Positions 26,677 to 34,914 of a stretch of 53,023 nt of DNA are shown here, piece after piece. The notes under the pieces are model-generated. The model had not been told where the DNA came from. It saw only the letters and a program-made list of their open reading frames with translations, and ran no database searches. How positions within the stretch are numbered: position 1 is the first letter of the stretch; every line of letters starts with the position of its first letter. Source of the DNA: Clostridia bacterium. Its GTDB lineage: Bacteria > Bacillota > Clostridia > Christensenellales > Pumilibacteraceae. Location of the stretch: positions 1-53,023 of the forward strand of contig JAAWAB010000011.1 of NCBI GenBank assembly GCA_022791915.1, in the 5' to 3' direction. The position numbers were made by a program, and so were the translations under genes.

Positions 26677-26985
26677 ATGAACGAGAAAGAAGTATGCGCG
26701 TGCGGGTGCAAAAAAACCGAGCGGGCGGAAAGCGACAAAAAACAGTTGGTGCAGCGGCTCAATCGAATCGAAGGGCAGATTCGGGGAATTCGCGGCATGA
26801 TTGAAAACGACGCCTATTGTACCGACGTGCTCATGCAGTCGGCGGCGGTGAATGCCGCCGTGCGCGCTTTTAATAAGGACTTGATTGCAAATCATATACG
26901 CAGTTGTGTGGCGCGTGATATTCGCGACGGCAAAGACGAAGTGATTGACGAACTGGTGGTCACGTTGCAAAAGCTGATGATTTGA
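26677..26985 (+). CDS. csoR: Copper-sensing transcriptional repressor CsoR
   Basis: CsoR is a small all-helical tetrameric repressor that releases DNA on binding Cu(I). The 102-residue protein from ATG 26677 has the family start KKQLVQRLNRIEGQIRGIRG (about 21-40) and the Cu(I) ligand set C48, H73 and C77 (YCTDVL and HIRSC). An extra N-terminal CACGCKK segment with three cysteines is not part of the basic fold. GGAGA lies about 10 bases before the ATG; the frame is open upstream into the promoter. copA begins 16 bases after csoR, so repressor and exporter form an autoregulated copper operon controlled by the palindrome at 26623-26643. Confidence 0.94.
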   Translation: MNEKEVCACGCKKTERAESDKKQLVQRLNRIEGQIRGIRGMIENDAYCTDVLMQSAAVNAAVRAFNKDLIANHIRSCVARDIRDGKDEVIDELVVTLQKLMI

Positions 26986-27001
26986 GCGGGCGGAAACGGG
27001 T

Positions 27002-29590
27002 ATGAGCGGCAAAAAATACGAATTCGATATTACGGGTATGTCGTGCGCGGCATGTGCGGCACACATTGAAAAGGGCGTAAAAAAGGTAAACGGCGTACGT
27101 AGCGTTGCCGTGAATGTATTGCGCGCGGCTATGACGGTGGAATGCGATGCCACTGTGGCGGCGGAAGAGATTGTGCGTGCGGTGGAGCATGCGGGGTACG
27201 GCGCGCGGGAAAAGCAACGGGCGGGAGAAAGCGGAACGCGGCGGAACGGCGAGGCGAAAGAGGGAACGGCGGGTAAGATAGCGGCGCGCGACCGATGGAT
27301 TCGCTTATGGGTGAGCGTGGCGTTTTTGGCGCTGCTGATGTATGTTTCTATGGGGCACATGGCGGGATTGCCTTTGCCGCCCTTTTTGCGCGGTACGGAA
27401 AATCTGCTTGTGTTTGCCTTTACGCAATTTTTGTTGTGTTTACCCATTGTGCTGATAAACGCAAAGTTTTTCACAAATGGCACGAAGGCGATTCTTCGCG
27501 GTGCGCCCAACATGGACACGCTGATAGCTTTGGGGGCGGGCGCGGCGCTTTTATACGGAATTGCGGCGATATTCGCCATAGGGTACGGTTTGGGGCACGG
27601 CAATACGGCGCTCGCGCAACGATTCGGGCATGATTTGTATTTCGAGTCGGCGGGCACTATTTTAACGCTCATTTCGGTGGGCAAATTTTTGGAAGAACGC
27701 AGCAAGGGCAAGGCGAGCGATGCGGTGGAGAAATTGCTTGCCCTGCGCCCCGACACGGCGATTGTGTGGGAAAACGGCGGTGAGCGAGAAGTGTCGGCGA
27801 GTGAATTGCGTGTGGGCGACGTGGTGCTGGTGCGTCCCGGCATGAGCGTGCCTGCCGACGGCGTAGTAGTGCGCGGGCGTGCGAGCGTAGACGAATCGGC
27901 GATAACGGGCGAGAGCGTGCCTGCGGAAAAGGGCGAGAACGACAAAGTTACGGGCGGAACGGTGAGCCGGGAAGGCGTTTTATACGCGCGTGTGACGGCG
28001 GTGGGAGAAGATACCGCGCTCAATAAGATTGCGCGGTTGGTGGAAGAAGCGGGCGGTTCCAAAGCGCCCATTGCCCGACTTGCCGACCGAGTGAGCGCGT
28101 ATTTTGTGCCGACGGTGCTGGGCATTGCAGTGCTTACTTTTATTGTATGGATATGCGTGCGGCGCGACTTTGCGTTTGCGCTGGGTATGGCGATATCGGT
28201 ATTGGTGATATCCTGCCCGTGTGCGTTGGGGCTTGCAACGCCTACGGCGATTATGGTGGGAACGGGCAAAGGCGCCACGCTGGGGGTGTTGTACAAAACG
28301 GCGGAATCGCTCGAACGGGCGCACAAGGTGACGGCGGCGGTACTCGATAAAACGGGAACCGTTACGGCGGGCATGCCTTCTGTGACCGACGTGGTTGCGG
28401 ACGACGAGCAATACGCGTTGCGGCTGATTTATTCGCTCGAACGGAACAGCGAACACCCGTTTGCCGCGGCGCTCTGCGAATATGCGGCGCAAAAGGGAAT
28501 TGTGCCCGACGAGAGCGCCGACTTTACGGCAACGGCGGGCGGCGGAGTATCCGCTGTGATAGGCGGCGTGCGCGTTGTGGCAGGCAATAAAAAATTATGC
28601 GGCGAATACGAAGGTTTCGAGCGGTTTTCCGAACAGGCGGACAAATTTGCGAGCGAAGGAAAAACGCCGTTGTTTTTGGCGGAGAACGGAAAAGTTGTGG
28701 CATTATTTGCTCTTGCCGACGAAGTAAAGGCGGACAGTCGCGCTGCCGTGTGGGCGTTGAAAAAGGCGGGAATAAGCGTGTATATGCTTACGGGCGACAA
28801 TGCGGTTGTGGCGAAAGCGATTGCCGAAAAGGCGGAAATAGAAGCGTTTCGTGCCGAAGTGTTGCCGCAGGATAAAGAGAAATTTGTGCGGGAGTTGCGC
28901 GAAAAAGGAGAATGCGTCGCCATGGTGGGCGACGGAATCAACGACGCGCCCGCGCTTGCCGCCGCCGACGTGGGGATTGCCATAGGCGCGGGAACGGACA
29001 TTGCCATAGAAACGGCGGATATCGTTTTAATGCAGTCGCGGCTATCGGACGCCGAAGTGGCGTTGCGGTTGAGCCGAAAGACGGTGAAAAACATCAAAGA
29101 GAATCTGTTTTGGGCGTTTTTTTACAATCTGCTTTGCATTCCGTTGGCGGCGGGCGCGTTTGTGTGGGCGGGGCTGAAACTGAATCCCATGTGGGCGGCG
29201 GCGGCAATGAGCGTGAGTTCGGTGTTTGTGGTGCTGAACGCGTTACGATTGCGGTTTTTCAAAGCGGGATTCGGGCAAAGCGAAACGCAGGGTTCGGCGG
29301 TACAATGCGGGTTATCTTGCCGTTTGGCGCAGGCGTGTGCGGACGGCTGTGTAACGGAGAATACAAATATAAAGGAGAAAGAAAACATGGAAAAAACGAT
29401 TCGGATTACGGGCATGAGTTGCGGGCACTGTTCCGCGCGGGTGCAAAAGGCGCTTTTGGCGCTGGCGGGCACCGACAAAGCGGAAGTGAGTCACGAAAGC
29501 GGCGTTGCCAAATACGTGGGCACTGCGTCGGACGAGCAAATCGCGAAAGCGGTGGAAGACGCGGGCTATGAAGTAACGGAAATACAATAA
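27002..29590 (+). CDS. copA: Copper-translocating P-type ATPase with C-terminal CopZ-like domain
   Basis: CopA exports Cu(I) using ATP. The 862 residues contain an N-terminal heavy-metal-binding domain (GMSCAAC, C15 and C18), eight predicted transmembrane helices, the TGES actuator motif, the CPC ion site (C405-P406-C407), DKTGT phosphorylation site (D449), SEHP (nucleotide-binding) and GDGIND. After the last helix comes a linker with four cysteines spaced C-x3-C-x5-C-x3-C (769, 773, 779, 783), then a second GMSCGHC domain (796-862) that is a CopZ chaperone by sequence. This C-terminal CopZ is unusual; it may be a fusion or may also be made separately (see 29387). It follows csoR by 16 bases. 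Confidence 0.93.
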   Translation: MSGKKYEFDITGMSCAACAAHIEKGVKKVNGVRSVAVNVLRAAMTVECDATVAAEEIVRAVEHAGYGAREKQRAGESGTRRNGEAKEGTAGKIAARDRWIRLWVSVAFLALLMYVSMGHMAGLPLPPFLRGTENLLVFAFTQFLLCLPIVLINAKFFTNGTKAILRGAPNMDTLIALGAGAALLYGIAAIFAIGYGLGHGNTALAQRFGHDLYFESAGTILTLISVGKFLEERSKGKASDAVEKLLALRPDTAIVWENGGEREVSASELRVGDVVLVRPGMSVPADGVVVRGRASVDESAITGESVPAEKGENDKVTGGTVSREGVLYARVTAVGEDTALNKIARLVEEAGGSKAPIARLADRVSAYFVPTVLGIAVLTFIVWICVRRDFAFALGMAISVLVISCPCALGLATPTAIMVGTGKGATLGVLYKTAESLERAHKVTAAVLDKTGTVTAGMPSVTDVVADDEQYALRLIYSLERNSEHPFAAALCEYAAQKGIVPDESADFTATAGGGVSAVIGGVRVVAGNKKLCGEYEGFERFSEQADKFASEGKTPLFLAENGKVVALFALADEVKADSRAAVWALKKAGISVYMLTGDNAVVAKAIAEKAEIEAFRAEVLPQDKEKFVRELREKGECVAMVGDGINDAPALAAADVGIAIGAGTDIAIETADIVLMQSRLSDAEVALRLSRKTVKNIKENLFWAFFYNLLCIPLAAGAFVWAGLKLNPMWAAAAMSVSSVFVVLNALRLRFFKAGFGQSETQGSAVQCGLSCRLAQACADGCVTENTNIKEKENMEKTIRITGMSCGHCSARVQKALLALAGTDKAEVSHESGVAKYVGTASDEQIAKAVEDAGYEVTEIQ
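29387..29590 (+). CDS. copZ: Possible internally initiated CopZ copper chaperone inside copA
   Basis: An ATG at 29387, in frame with copA, has a strong Shine-Dalgarno (AAAGGAG, 29371-29377) 9 bases upstream. From it a 67-residue protein can be made: MEKTIRITGMSCGHC with the two metal-binding cysteines and a ferredoxin-like heavy-metal domain ending at the shared stop. This is the usual length of CopZ, which carries Cu(I) to CopA and to CsoR. Whether the domain is also, or mainly, made alone cannot be told from sequence. Confidence 0.5.
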   Translation: MEKTIRITGMSCGHCSARVQKALLALAGTDKAEVSHESGVAKYVGTASDEQIAKAVEDAGYEVTEIQ

Positions 29591-29629
29591 AAGAAAGACA
29601 AAACGTAATGGGGTAACATGCCGTACAAG

Positions 29630-29658
29630 AAAAAGTCTGTCGAAAGACGGACTTTTTT
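29630..29658 (+). terminator. Terminator of csoR-copA
   Basis: AAAAAGTC (29630-29637) pairs with GACTTTTT, with inner GTC/GAC pairs and a GAAA loop, and ends in a T run. Confidence 0.8.
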
Positions 29659-29670
29659 ATATAAAAACGA

Positions 29671-29699
29671 TTGACATATGGTCGGGCAAAGTATATAAT
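29671..29699 (+). promoter_or_regulatory. Consensus sigma-A promoter of the polyamine regulator gene
   Basis: -35 TTGACA (29671-29676), 17-base spacer, -10 TATAAT (29694-29699), that is a full consensus. The three operators that follow lie downstream of the predicted start of transcription. Confidence 0.92.
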
Positions 29700-29706
29700 A
29701 TGTGAG

Positions 29707-29776
29707 GTTTAGCAAAAATAAACGGTAAGTTTACTAAAAGTAAACAAGGTAAACGGAAAGTTTACTATAACTAAAC
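29707..29776 (+). promoter_or_regulatory. Three-copy 17-bp operator array
   Basis: Copies: GTTTAGCAAAAATAAAC (29707-29723), GTTTACTAAAAGTAAAC (29729-29745) and GTTTACTATAACTAAAC (29760-29776). All are GTTTA-N7-TAAAC palindromes, with a further half-site GTAAAC at 29749-29754. Centres are 22 and 31 bases apart, close to two and three helix turns. They lie between the promoter and the ribosome binding site, which suits autorepression by the cupin-XRE protein; binding is inferred. Confidence 0.8.
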
Positions 29777-29790
29777 CGCAAGGAGAGCGT

Positions 29791-30321
29791 ATGGAAATCG
29801 GTGTAAAGATTAGGGAACTGCGGTTGAAAAACCAATTGACGCAGGAAGAACTCGCCGACCGGTGCGACCTGACGAAAGGGTTTATATCGCAGTTGGAGAA
29901 CGACGCCAACAGTCCGAGTATTGCTACGCTCAAAGATATTCTCGACTGTTTGGGGTGCAGTTTGACCGACTTTTTCGCCGACGAAACGGAAGCGGTTGTA
30001 TTTGCTGAAGGCGATACGTTTGAAAAGGAGAGCGACGGCTGTTTTACGCGCTGGCTGGTGCCTACGGCTCTGAAAAACGCCATGGAACCCATTTTAATGA
30101 CGTTGCAGGCGGGCAAATCGAGCGGAGTGGATTTGCCGCACGACGGAGAAGAATTCGGATTTGTGCTCGGCGGTGAAATCAAGCTGACAATCGGAAAGAA
30201 CAGCTACGTTTGCCGCGAAGGCGATTCGTTTTATTTTCGGAGCGGGAAATCGCACAGCATAGAAAACTGCGGCAAAGGCAAAGCGCGGGTGCTGTGGGTG
30301 AGCTGTCCGCCCAATTTTTAA
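29791..30321 (+). CDS. XRE-cupin transcriptional regulator of the pot operon
   Basis: A 176-residue regulator with an N-terminal XRE helix-turn-helix (about 1-60: LRLKNQLTQEELADRCDLTK, then GFISQLENDANSPSIATLKDIL) and a C-terminal cupin domain (about 105-172, with DLPHDGEEFGFVLGGEI and EGDSFYFRSGKSHSIENCG). PuuR, the putrescine-sensing repressor, has the same layout, and the gene sits directly before potABCD. It probably senses a polyamine or a related ligand in the cupin pocket and represses the operon at the three GTTTA-N7-TAAAC sites. AAGGAGAG precedes the ATG. potA follows after 68 bases with no terminator, so the five genes can form one transcript. Confidence 0.9.
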   Translation: MEIGVKIRELRLKNQLTQEELADRCDLTKGFISQLENDANSPSIATLKDILDCLGCSLTDFFADETEAVVFAEGDTFEKESDGCFTRWLVPTALKNAMEPILMTLQAGKSSGVDLPHDGEEFGFVLGGEIKLTIGKNSYVCREGDSFYFRSGKSHSIENCGKGKARVLWVSCPPNF

Positions 30322-30389
30322 TACGGGCGCACATATGCGCATGCGTACGATAAAAACATTTTAAGAAAAAAAGTGTGAGGAAGAAAGAA

Positions 30390-32048
30390 GTGGCAGAAAA
30401 AACCGCAATACGCACAAACGGGCAGGGAGCCGAAGATACGGGCGCGAAAGGGGCGCTCAAATTCGACAAAATCATCGAAGTCCGTTCGGTTGTAAAAGAA
30501 TTTGACGGCGTTACGGTGGTGGACAACATGAACCTGTCGGTCAAACGGGGGGATTTTGTTACGTTGCTCGGTCCGTCGGGGTGCGGCAAGACCACGCTGT
30601 TACGCATGATTGCCGGCTTTATCACGCCTACGAGCGGGCGCATTTTTTTGGAAGGCAAAGACGTGACCATGCTTCCGCCGCACAAAAGACCGATTAACAC
30701 CGTGTTTCAGAAGTATGCGCTTTTTCCGCATTTGAACGTGTTCAAAAATATTGCGTTCGGATTAAAGCTCAAACGGATTCCCGATTACAAGCGTGATAAA
30801 AACGGGGAACCGATAATAGATATCGCGTCGTGCCGTCCGCTTTTGAACGAGTCGGGGGCGCCCGTTTTGGATAAGAAGGGCAAGCCCGTGCCCGATTTGA
30901 CCACGGGCAAGCCGATAGAAATTCTGCGCAAATTCACAAAAGCGGAAATCAAAGAGAAAGTGAACCGCGTGTTGAAACTTGTGGGGTTGGAAGGATACGG
31001 ACACCGCGACACGGCGTCGCTTTCGGGCGGACAGCAACAGCGTGTGGCGATTGCGCGCGCTCTCGTGCTCGAACCCAAAGTGTTGCTGTTGGACGAACCG
31101 CTGGGTGCGCTCGATTTGAAAATGCGCAAAGAGATGCAGTTCGAACTCAAAAAAATGCACGACGAGTTGGGAATCACGTTTATTTACGTGACGCACGACC
31201 AGGAAGAGGCGCTTACCATGTCGGACAAAGTGGTGGTGATTTCGGACGGCGTGATTCAGCAGATGGGCACGCCCAAGAAAATTTACGACGAACCCGCCAA
31301 TGCGTTTGTAGCGAATTTTATAGGGGAAAGCAACATTCTTTCGGGCACGATGATAGAAGATTACAAGGTGCGGTTTTGCGGCGCCGACTTTGCGTGCGAA
31401 GACAAGGGATTCGGCAAGAACGAAAAGGTTGACCTTGTGGTGCGTCCCGAAGACATTTTTATATATCCCGCAGGGAGCGGCAAAGGGCAACTTTCGGGAA
31501 CCGTATCGGGGATTGTGTTCAAGGGGACGTATTACGAGATGAACATAGTGACCGCCGAATACGAATTCACGGTGCAGAACACCGCATGTTTTGCCGAAGG
31601 GAGTCGTGTGGAGTTGATGATTCAGCCGAACGGGATTCACATTATGAAAAAAATGCGCACCGTGAACGAGATGATTACAACGGTGAACGGCGAAAACACG
31701 GTGGATTTCCACGGCGGCAGTTTTGCGTTTGACAATCCCGAAAATTTGCAAAAGGGCGACCGTGTGAAACTTTCGGTGGCTTTCGATAAAATCGAACTAA
31801 CCGACGATGAACGCGACGGCGTGATAGGCGGCAACATCGGGCAGAGTTTATACAAGGGAACGTATTACCAAGTGCAGGTGTATACCGACGACGACGATGA
31901 CGTTTATGTGGACACGCCCGACGAGTGGGACATAGACGACCGCGTGGGGATTGTGATTCGTCCCGAAGATATCCGCGTGGAAAAATATGACGAGCAGGAA
32001 GAAGAGCGAGAAGAAAACGTTGCGGAGGGGAGCGACGATGCGGAATAA
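30390..32048 (+). CDS. potA: Spermidine/putrescine ABC transporter ATP-binding protein PotA, extended
   Basis: PotA powers polyamine uptake. The 552 residues contain Walker A GPSGCGKT (61-68), Q-loop Q107, signature LSGGQ (211-215), Walker B LLLDEP (232-237), H-loop in VTHDQEEAL, and TOBE-type domains. Two departures from the usual 350-370 residues are clear: an insertion of about 50 residues between the Q-loop and signature (about 132-182), hydrophilic and rich in K, P and G, and a C-terminal extension with a second TOBE-like repeat (each has GTYYE/QV and VRPEDI). The start GTG 30390 has GAGGAAG 9 bases upstream; GTG 30375 is possible but has none. It overlaps potB by 11 bases. Confidence 0.9.
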   Translation: MAEKTAIRTNGQGAEDTGAKGALKFDKIIEVRSVVKEFDGVTVVDNMNLSVKRGDFVTLLGPSGCGKTTLLRMIAGFITPTSGRIFLEGKDVTMLPPHKRPINTVFQKYALFPHLNVFKNIAFGLKLKRIPDYKRDKNGEPIIDIASCRPLLNESGAPVLDKKGKPVPDLTTGKPIEILRKFTKAEIKEKVNRVLKLVGLEGYGHRDTASLSGGQQQRVAIARALVLEPKVLLLDEPLGALDLKMRKEMQFELKKMHDELGITFIYVTHDQEEALTMSDKVVVISDGVIQQMGTPKKIYDEPANAFVANFIGESNILSGTMIEDYKVRFCGADFACEDKGFGKNEKVDLVVRPEDIFIYPAGSGKGQLSGTVSGIVFKGTYYEMNIVTAEYEFTVQNTACFAEGSRVELMIQPNGIHIMKKMRTVNEMITTVNGENTVDFHGGSFAFDNPENLQKGDRVKLSVAFDKIELTDDERDGVIGGNIGQSLYKGTYYQVQVYTDDDDDVYVDTPDEWDIDDRVGIVIRPEDIRVEKYDEQEEEREENVAEGSDDAE

Positions 32049-32853
32049 GTATGCGCCCGGCAAGGGGATTTTTGCGTTGCCGTATGCGGTAATCTGTATC
32101 ATTTTCGTAGTGTTTCCGTTACTGCTTTTACTTGTGTATGCCTTTCGGGGGGAGGACGGCGGATTCACGTTCGCCAACTTTAAGGAAGTGTTTACCAATT
32201 CCACCAACTACTTGGCGCTATTCAAAACGGCGGGAACGGCGCTTTTGGCTACGGGAATCTGTTTGCTGATTGCGTATCCCATTGCGTATATTCTGGCGGC
32301 GTCGCCGTTTAACAAATACGCGATTTTGGCGCTTTTGTTCGTGATACCCATGTGGATGAATTTTATTCTGCGCATTTACGCGTTGAGTTCTTTGCTCGAT
32401 ATGTTGGGAATCGGAAAGAGTTATTTTGCCGCGATTATCGGGTTGGTGTATGATTTCTTTCCGTTTATGCTGTTGCCTATTTATACGTCGCTTGTCAATT
32501 TGGATAAGAGCTATGCCGAGGCGGCGGACGATTTGGGGGCAAACGGGGTTGTCACTTTTCTCAAAACCACGTTGCCGCTGTCGATACCCGGCATTATGAG
32601 CGGCGTGATGATGGTGTTTATGCCCTGCTTTTCGGCGTATGCCATTACCGACTGGATGGGCGATGCGAACACGTCGGTAATCGGCGGAAAGATTCAGGAT
32701 TTGATTTCGCACAATCAGTGGGGCGTGGGTTCGGCGCTTGCGTTCGTTTTGTTGGTGTTGGTGATTGCGGTGATGGTAATCGGCAACATAGTTACGAAAT
32801 CGCGCAGTAAAGCGGAAAACAGCGCGCTTGTGCGGGGAGGGCCTGCGGCATGA
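32038..32853 (+). CDS. potB: Spermidine/putrescine ABC transporter permease PotB
   Basis: A 271-residue inner-membrane permease of the binding-protein-dependent type, with six predicted helices. The start at 32038 (MRNKYAPGKG) has GCGGAGGGG a few bases upstream and overlaps potA. A cytoplasmic loop of the EAA type is recognisable at DKSYAEAADDLGANGVVTFLKTT (about 158-180), which docks on PotA. It overlaps potC by four bases (ATGA), so translation is coupled. Together with PotC it forms the channel for polyamines delivered by PotD. Confidence 0.92.
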   Translation: MRNKYAPGKGIFALPYAVICIIFVVFPLLLLLVYAFRGEDGGFTFANFKEVFTNSTNYLALFKTAGTALLATGICLLIAYPIAYILAASPFNKYAILALLFVIPMWMNFILRIYALSSLLDMLGIGKSYFAAIIGLVYDFFPFMLLPIYTSLVNLDKSYAEAADDLGANGVVTFLKTTLPLSIPGIMSGVMMVFMPCFSAYAITDWMGDANTSVIGGKIQDLISHNQWGVGSALAFVLLVLVIAVMVIGNIVTKSRSKAENSALVRGGPAA

Positions 32854-33662
32854 CGACCAAAAAACGCATTGGAACGATTTTGGGCTGGACGGTGCTTGTT
32901 GCGGCGCTGATACTGATGTATCTGCCCATTTTACTGATTATCGTATATTCGTTTGTAGACAGCAAGAACGTGGGTATGGGGGGCGAAGTGGGCTTTGCGC
33001 TGTACGTCCGCTTATTTGAAAACGAGCGTTTGATGACGGCGGCGGGCAACACGCTGGTAATAGGCGCGATATCCGCCGTGCTGGCAACCCTGCTCGGAAC
33101 GGTGAGCGCCGTGGGTATCTTTTACATGAAGCGGGGAAAGCAGGCGGTGAATATCGTTTCGCAACTTACCGTATACAACGCGGAAATCGTGACTGCCGTC
33201 GGGTTCTTTTTGCTTGCAATCTTTCTCAACAATGCGCATATTCCCGTGAAAAAGGGGTTGGGGTGGCTGATACTGTGTCATACCGTTATGACGACGCCGT
33301 ACGTGATACTTTCGGTGAGTCCGCGGCTGGGGCAACTCAATCCCAATCTGTTTGAGGCGGGCATGGATTTGGGCGCGAGCTCGGTGCGCACGTTGTTTAC
33401 GGTGATTTTTCCGCAATTGATTAAAGGCATGATTTCGGGACTTGCGCTTGCGTTCACGTTAAGTTTGGACGACTTTGTGGTTACCAATCTAAACCGCGGC
33501 GACGTGAACACCATTTCCACGTTTGTGTACGACAGTATCCGAAGGGGAATCGACCCGACGGTGCGGGCGTTAAGCACCATTTTGTTTGTAATCGTATTGC
33601 TTGTGCTGATTGTTGTCAATCTGGTGGGCAAGGCGCGGCGTACCCGCAAAAACGTGAAATAG
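32850..33662 (+). CDS. potC: Spermidine/putrescine ABC transporter permease PotC
   Basis: The second permease, 270 residues with six helices. The EAA-type loop is FEAGMDLGASSVRTLFTVIFP (about 168-188) and a conserved LALAFTLSLDDFVVTNL segment follows, characteristic of PotC. The ATG at 32850 overlaps the potB stop and GGGAGGG lies upstream. It is followed after 37 bases by potD with its own strong Shine-Dalgarno. Confidence 0.92.
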   Translation: MTTKKRIGTILGWTVLVAALILMYLPILLIIVYSFVDSKNVGMGGEVGFALYVRLFENERLMTAAGNTLVIGAISAVLATLLGTVSAVGIFYMKRGKQAVNIVSQLTVYNAEIVTAVGFFLLAIFLNNAHIPVKKGLGWLILCHTVMTTPYVILSVSPRLGQLNPNLFEAGMDLGASSVRTLFTVIFPQLIKGMISGLALAFTLSLDDFVVTNLNRGDVNTISTFVYDSIRRGIDPTVRALSTILFVIVLLVLIVVNLVGKARRTRKNVK

Positions 33663-33699
33663 TTTTATTAAAAAATCAACTTTGTAAGGAGTGTAAAAA

Positions 33700-34899
33700 A
33701 TGAAAAAAATCGTATGTTTTGTTTTAACGGCTGTGCTGTGCGTTGGCGGCATGAGCATGATGACGGGGTGCACCAAGCGCAGCGAGCAGCTCAAACTGTA
33801 CAGTCAGGGCGAGTACATGGACGAAGAACTCTTTGAAGAATTCGAGGCGTGGTACAGCGAGCAAACGGGCGAAAAAGTAAAGGTTACGATGAACGACTTT
33901 CAGTCCAACGAAGATATGTACACCATGATTTCCATGGACAAAGCCGATTACGACCTGATTTGTCCGTCCGATTATATGGTGGAAAAAATGATTAAAGAAG
34001 GTTTGTGCCAAAAAATCGACAAAGAATTTGTGGATATTACCGAGTCGATTGCTCCCGAATACGTGGAAGTGACCAAGAAGTTCGACCCCACGCTCGAATA
34101 TTCGGTACCGTATATGTTCGGTACGTTCGGCATTATGTATAACTACAAAACGCTGGGGAAACATGTGTCGAGTTGGAAAGAACTGTTTGAAGGCAATACG
34201 GACAAAACGGTGTCGCTCAAACGGTCGCAACGCGATACGTATCATGCAACGAGTTTATATTTGGCGGGCGAGAATCTGCGGAATCTGACGGGTGCGGACA
34301 AGAACGCCGCCGTACAAGCGGTGTTTGACGACGCGTCGGACGCCAACATTGCCGCCGTGAAATCGACGCTGATGAGCTGGAAGAGCGCGGGCAAACGCGT
34401 ATGGGACGACGAAAACGGCAAGTTCGCTATGGCTACGGGCAAGCAGGACATGGGGCTTTTCTGGTCTTGTGATGCGGGTTACGTAATGAACGACTACGAG
34501 GACGACAGCGGCAACATTGCAACGGGCAACAAAGACCTTTGGTACGTGATTCCCGAAGAGGGCGGCAACGTGTATTTGGACAGCTTTATCATTTCCAAAT
34601 ATGCGGTGAACACCAAGGCGGCGAATTACTTTTTGCAATTCTTGTGCACCAAAGCGGCGGCGATTGCCAACAGCCTGTATTGCGGCGCAATCAGCCCCGT
34701 AAAAGAGGCGTACGACCAATTAAAGGCAGACATAGAAAGCGACGACGAAATGTTTGCGGGTACCGAAGAAGGCTGGAAAGAGATGTACATCGATATGCTG
34801 TTTCCGCCTGCGGACGCTCTGAACCGTTGCGGACAGATGCTGGACTACGGCGCAAACGAAGGGAAAGTTTTGCGGGCGATGACCGACGTTTTGCGGTAA
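33700..34899 (+). CDS. potD: Polyamine-binding lipoprotein PotD
   Basis: The 399-residue substrate-binding protein has a lipoprotein signal: MKKIVCFVL, a hydrophobic stretch and a lipobox ending at C24 (M-T-G-C). Lipid attachment to the outer face of the membrane is expected. The mature part starts with LKLYSQGEYMDEELFEEFE, as in PotD/PotF, and includes YDLICPSDYMVEKM, VPYMFGTFGIMYN and YVIPEEGGNVYLDSF, typical of the two-lobe polyamine-binding fold. Binding of spermidine or putrescine is expected; which one is not clear. AAGGAG lies 8 bases before the ATG. mnmG follows closely. Confidence 0.93.
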   Translation: MKKIVCFVLTAVLCVGGMSMMTGCTKRSEQLKLYSQGEYMDEELFEEFEAWYSEQTGEKVKVTMNDFQSNEDMYTMISMDKADYDLICPSDYMVEKMIKEGLCQKIDKEFVDITESIAPEYVEVTKKFDPTLEYSVPYMFGTFGIMYNYKTLGKHVSSWKELFEGNTDKTVSLKRSQRDTYHATSLYLAGENLRNLTGADKNAAVQAVFDDASDANIAAVKSTLMSWKSAGKRVWDDENGKFAMATGKQDMGLFWSCDAGYVMNDYEDDSGNIATGNKDLWYVIPEEGGNVYLDSFIISKYAVNTKAANYFLQFLCTKAAAIANSLYCGAISPVKEAYDQLKADIESDDEMFAGTEEGWKEMYIDMLFPPADALNRCGQMLDYGANEGKVLRAMTDVLR

Positions 34900-34914
34900 G
34901 AAAAAGGCTTTTTT

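Noticed and set aside
26275-28374. A 699-residue open reading frame on the minus strand over copA and csoR
   Set aside because: It is antisense to well-supported copA and YccF genes, its composition (S, A, P, T-rich) is that of an antisense shadow, and it has no ribosome binding site or family match.
29707-29776. Interpretation of the GTTTA...TAAAC repeats as a short CRISPR or a replication iteron array
   Set aside because: Copies are palindromic, unequally spaced and sit between a promoter and the gene of a helix-turn-helix regulator, so operators explain them better.
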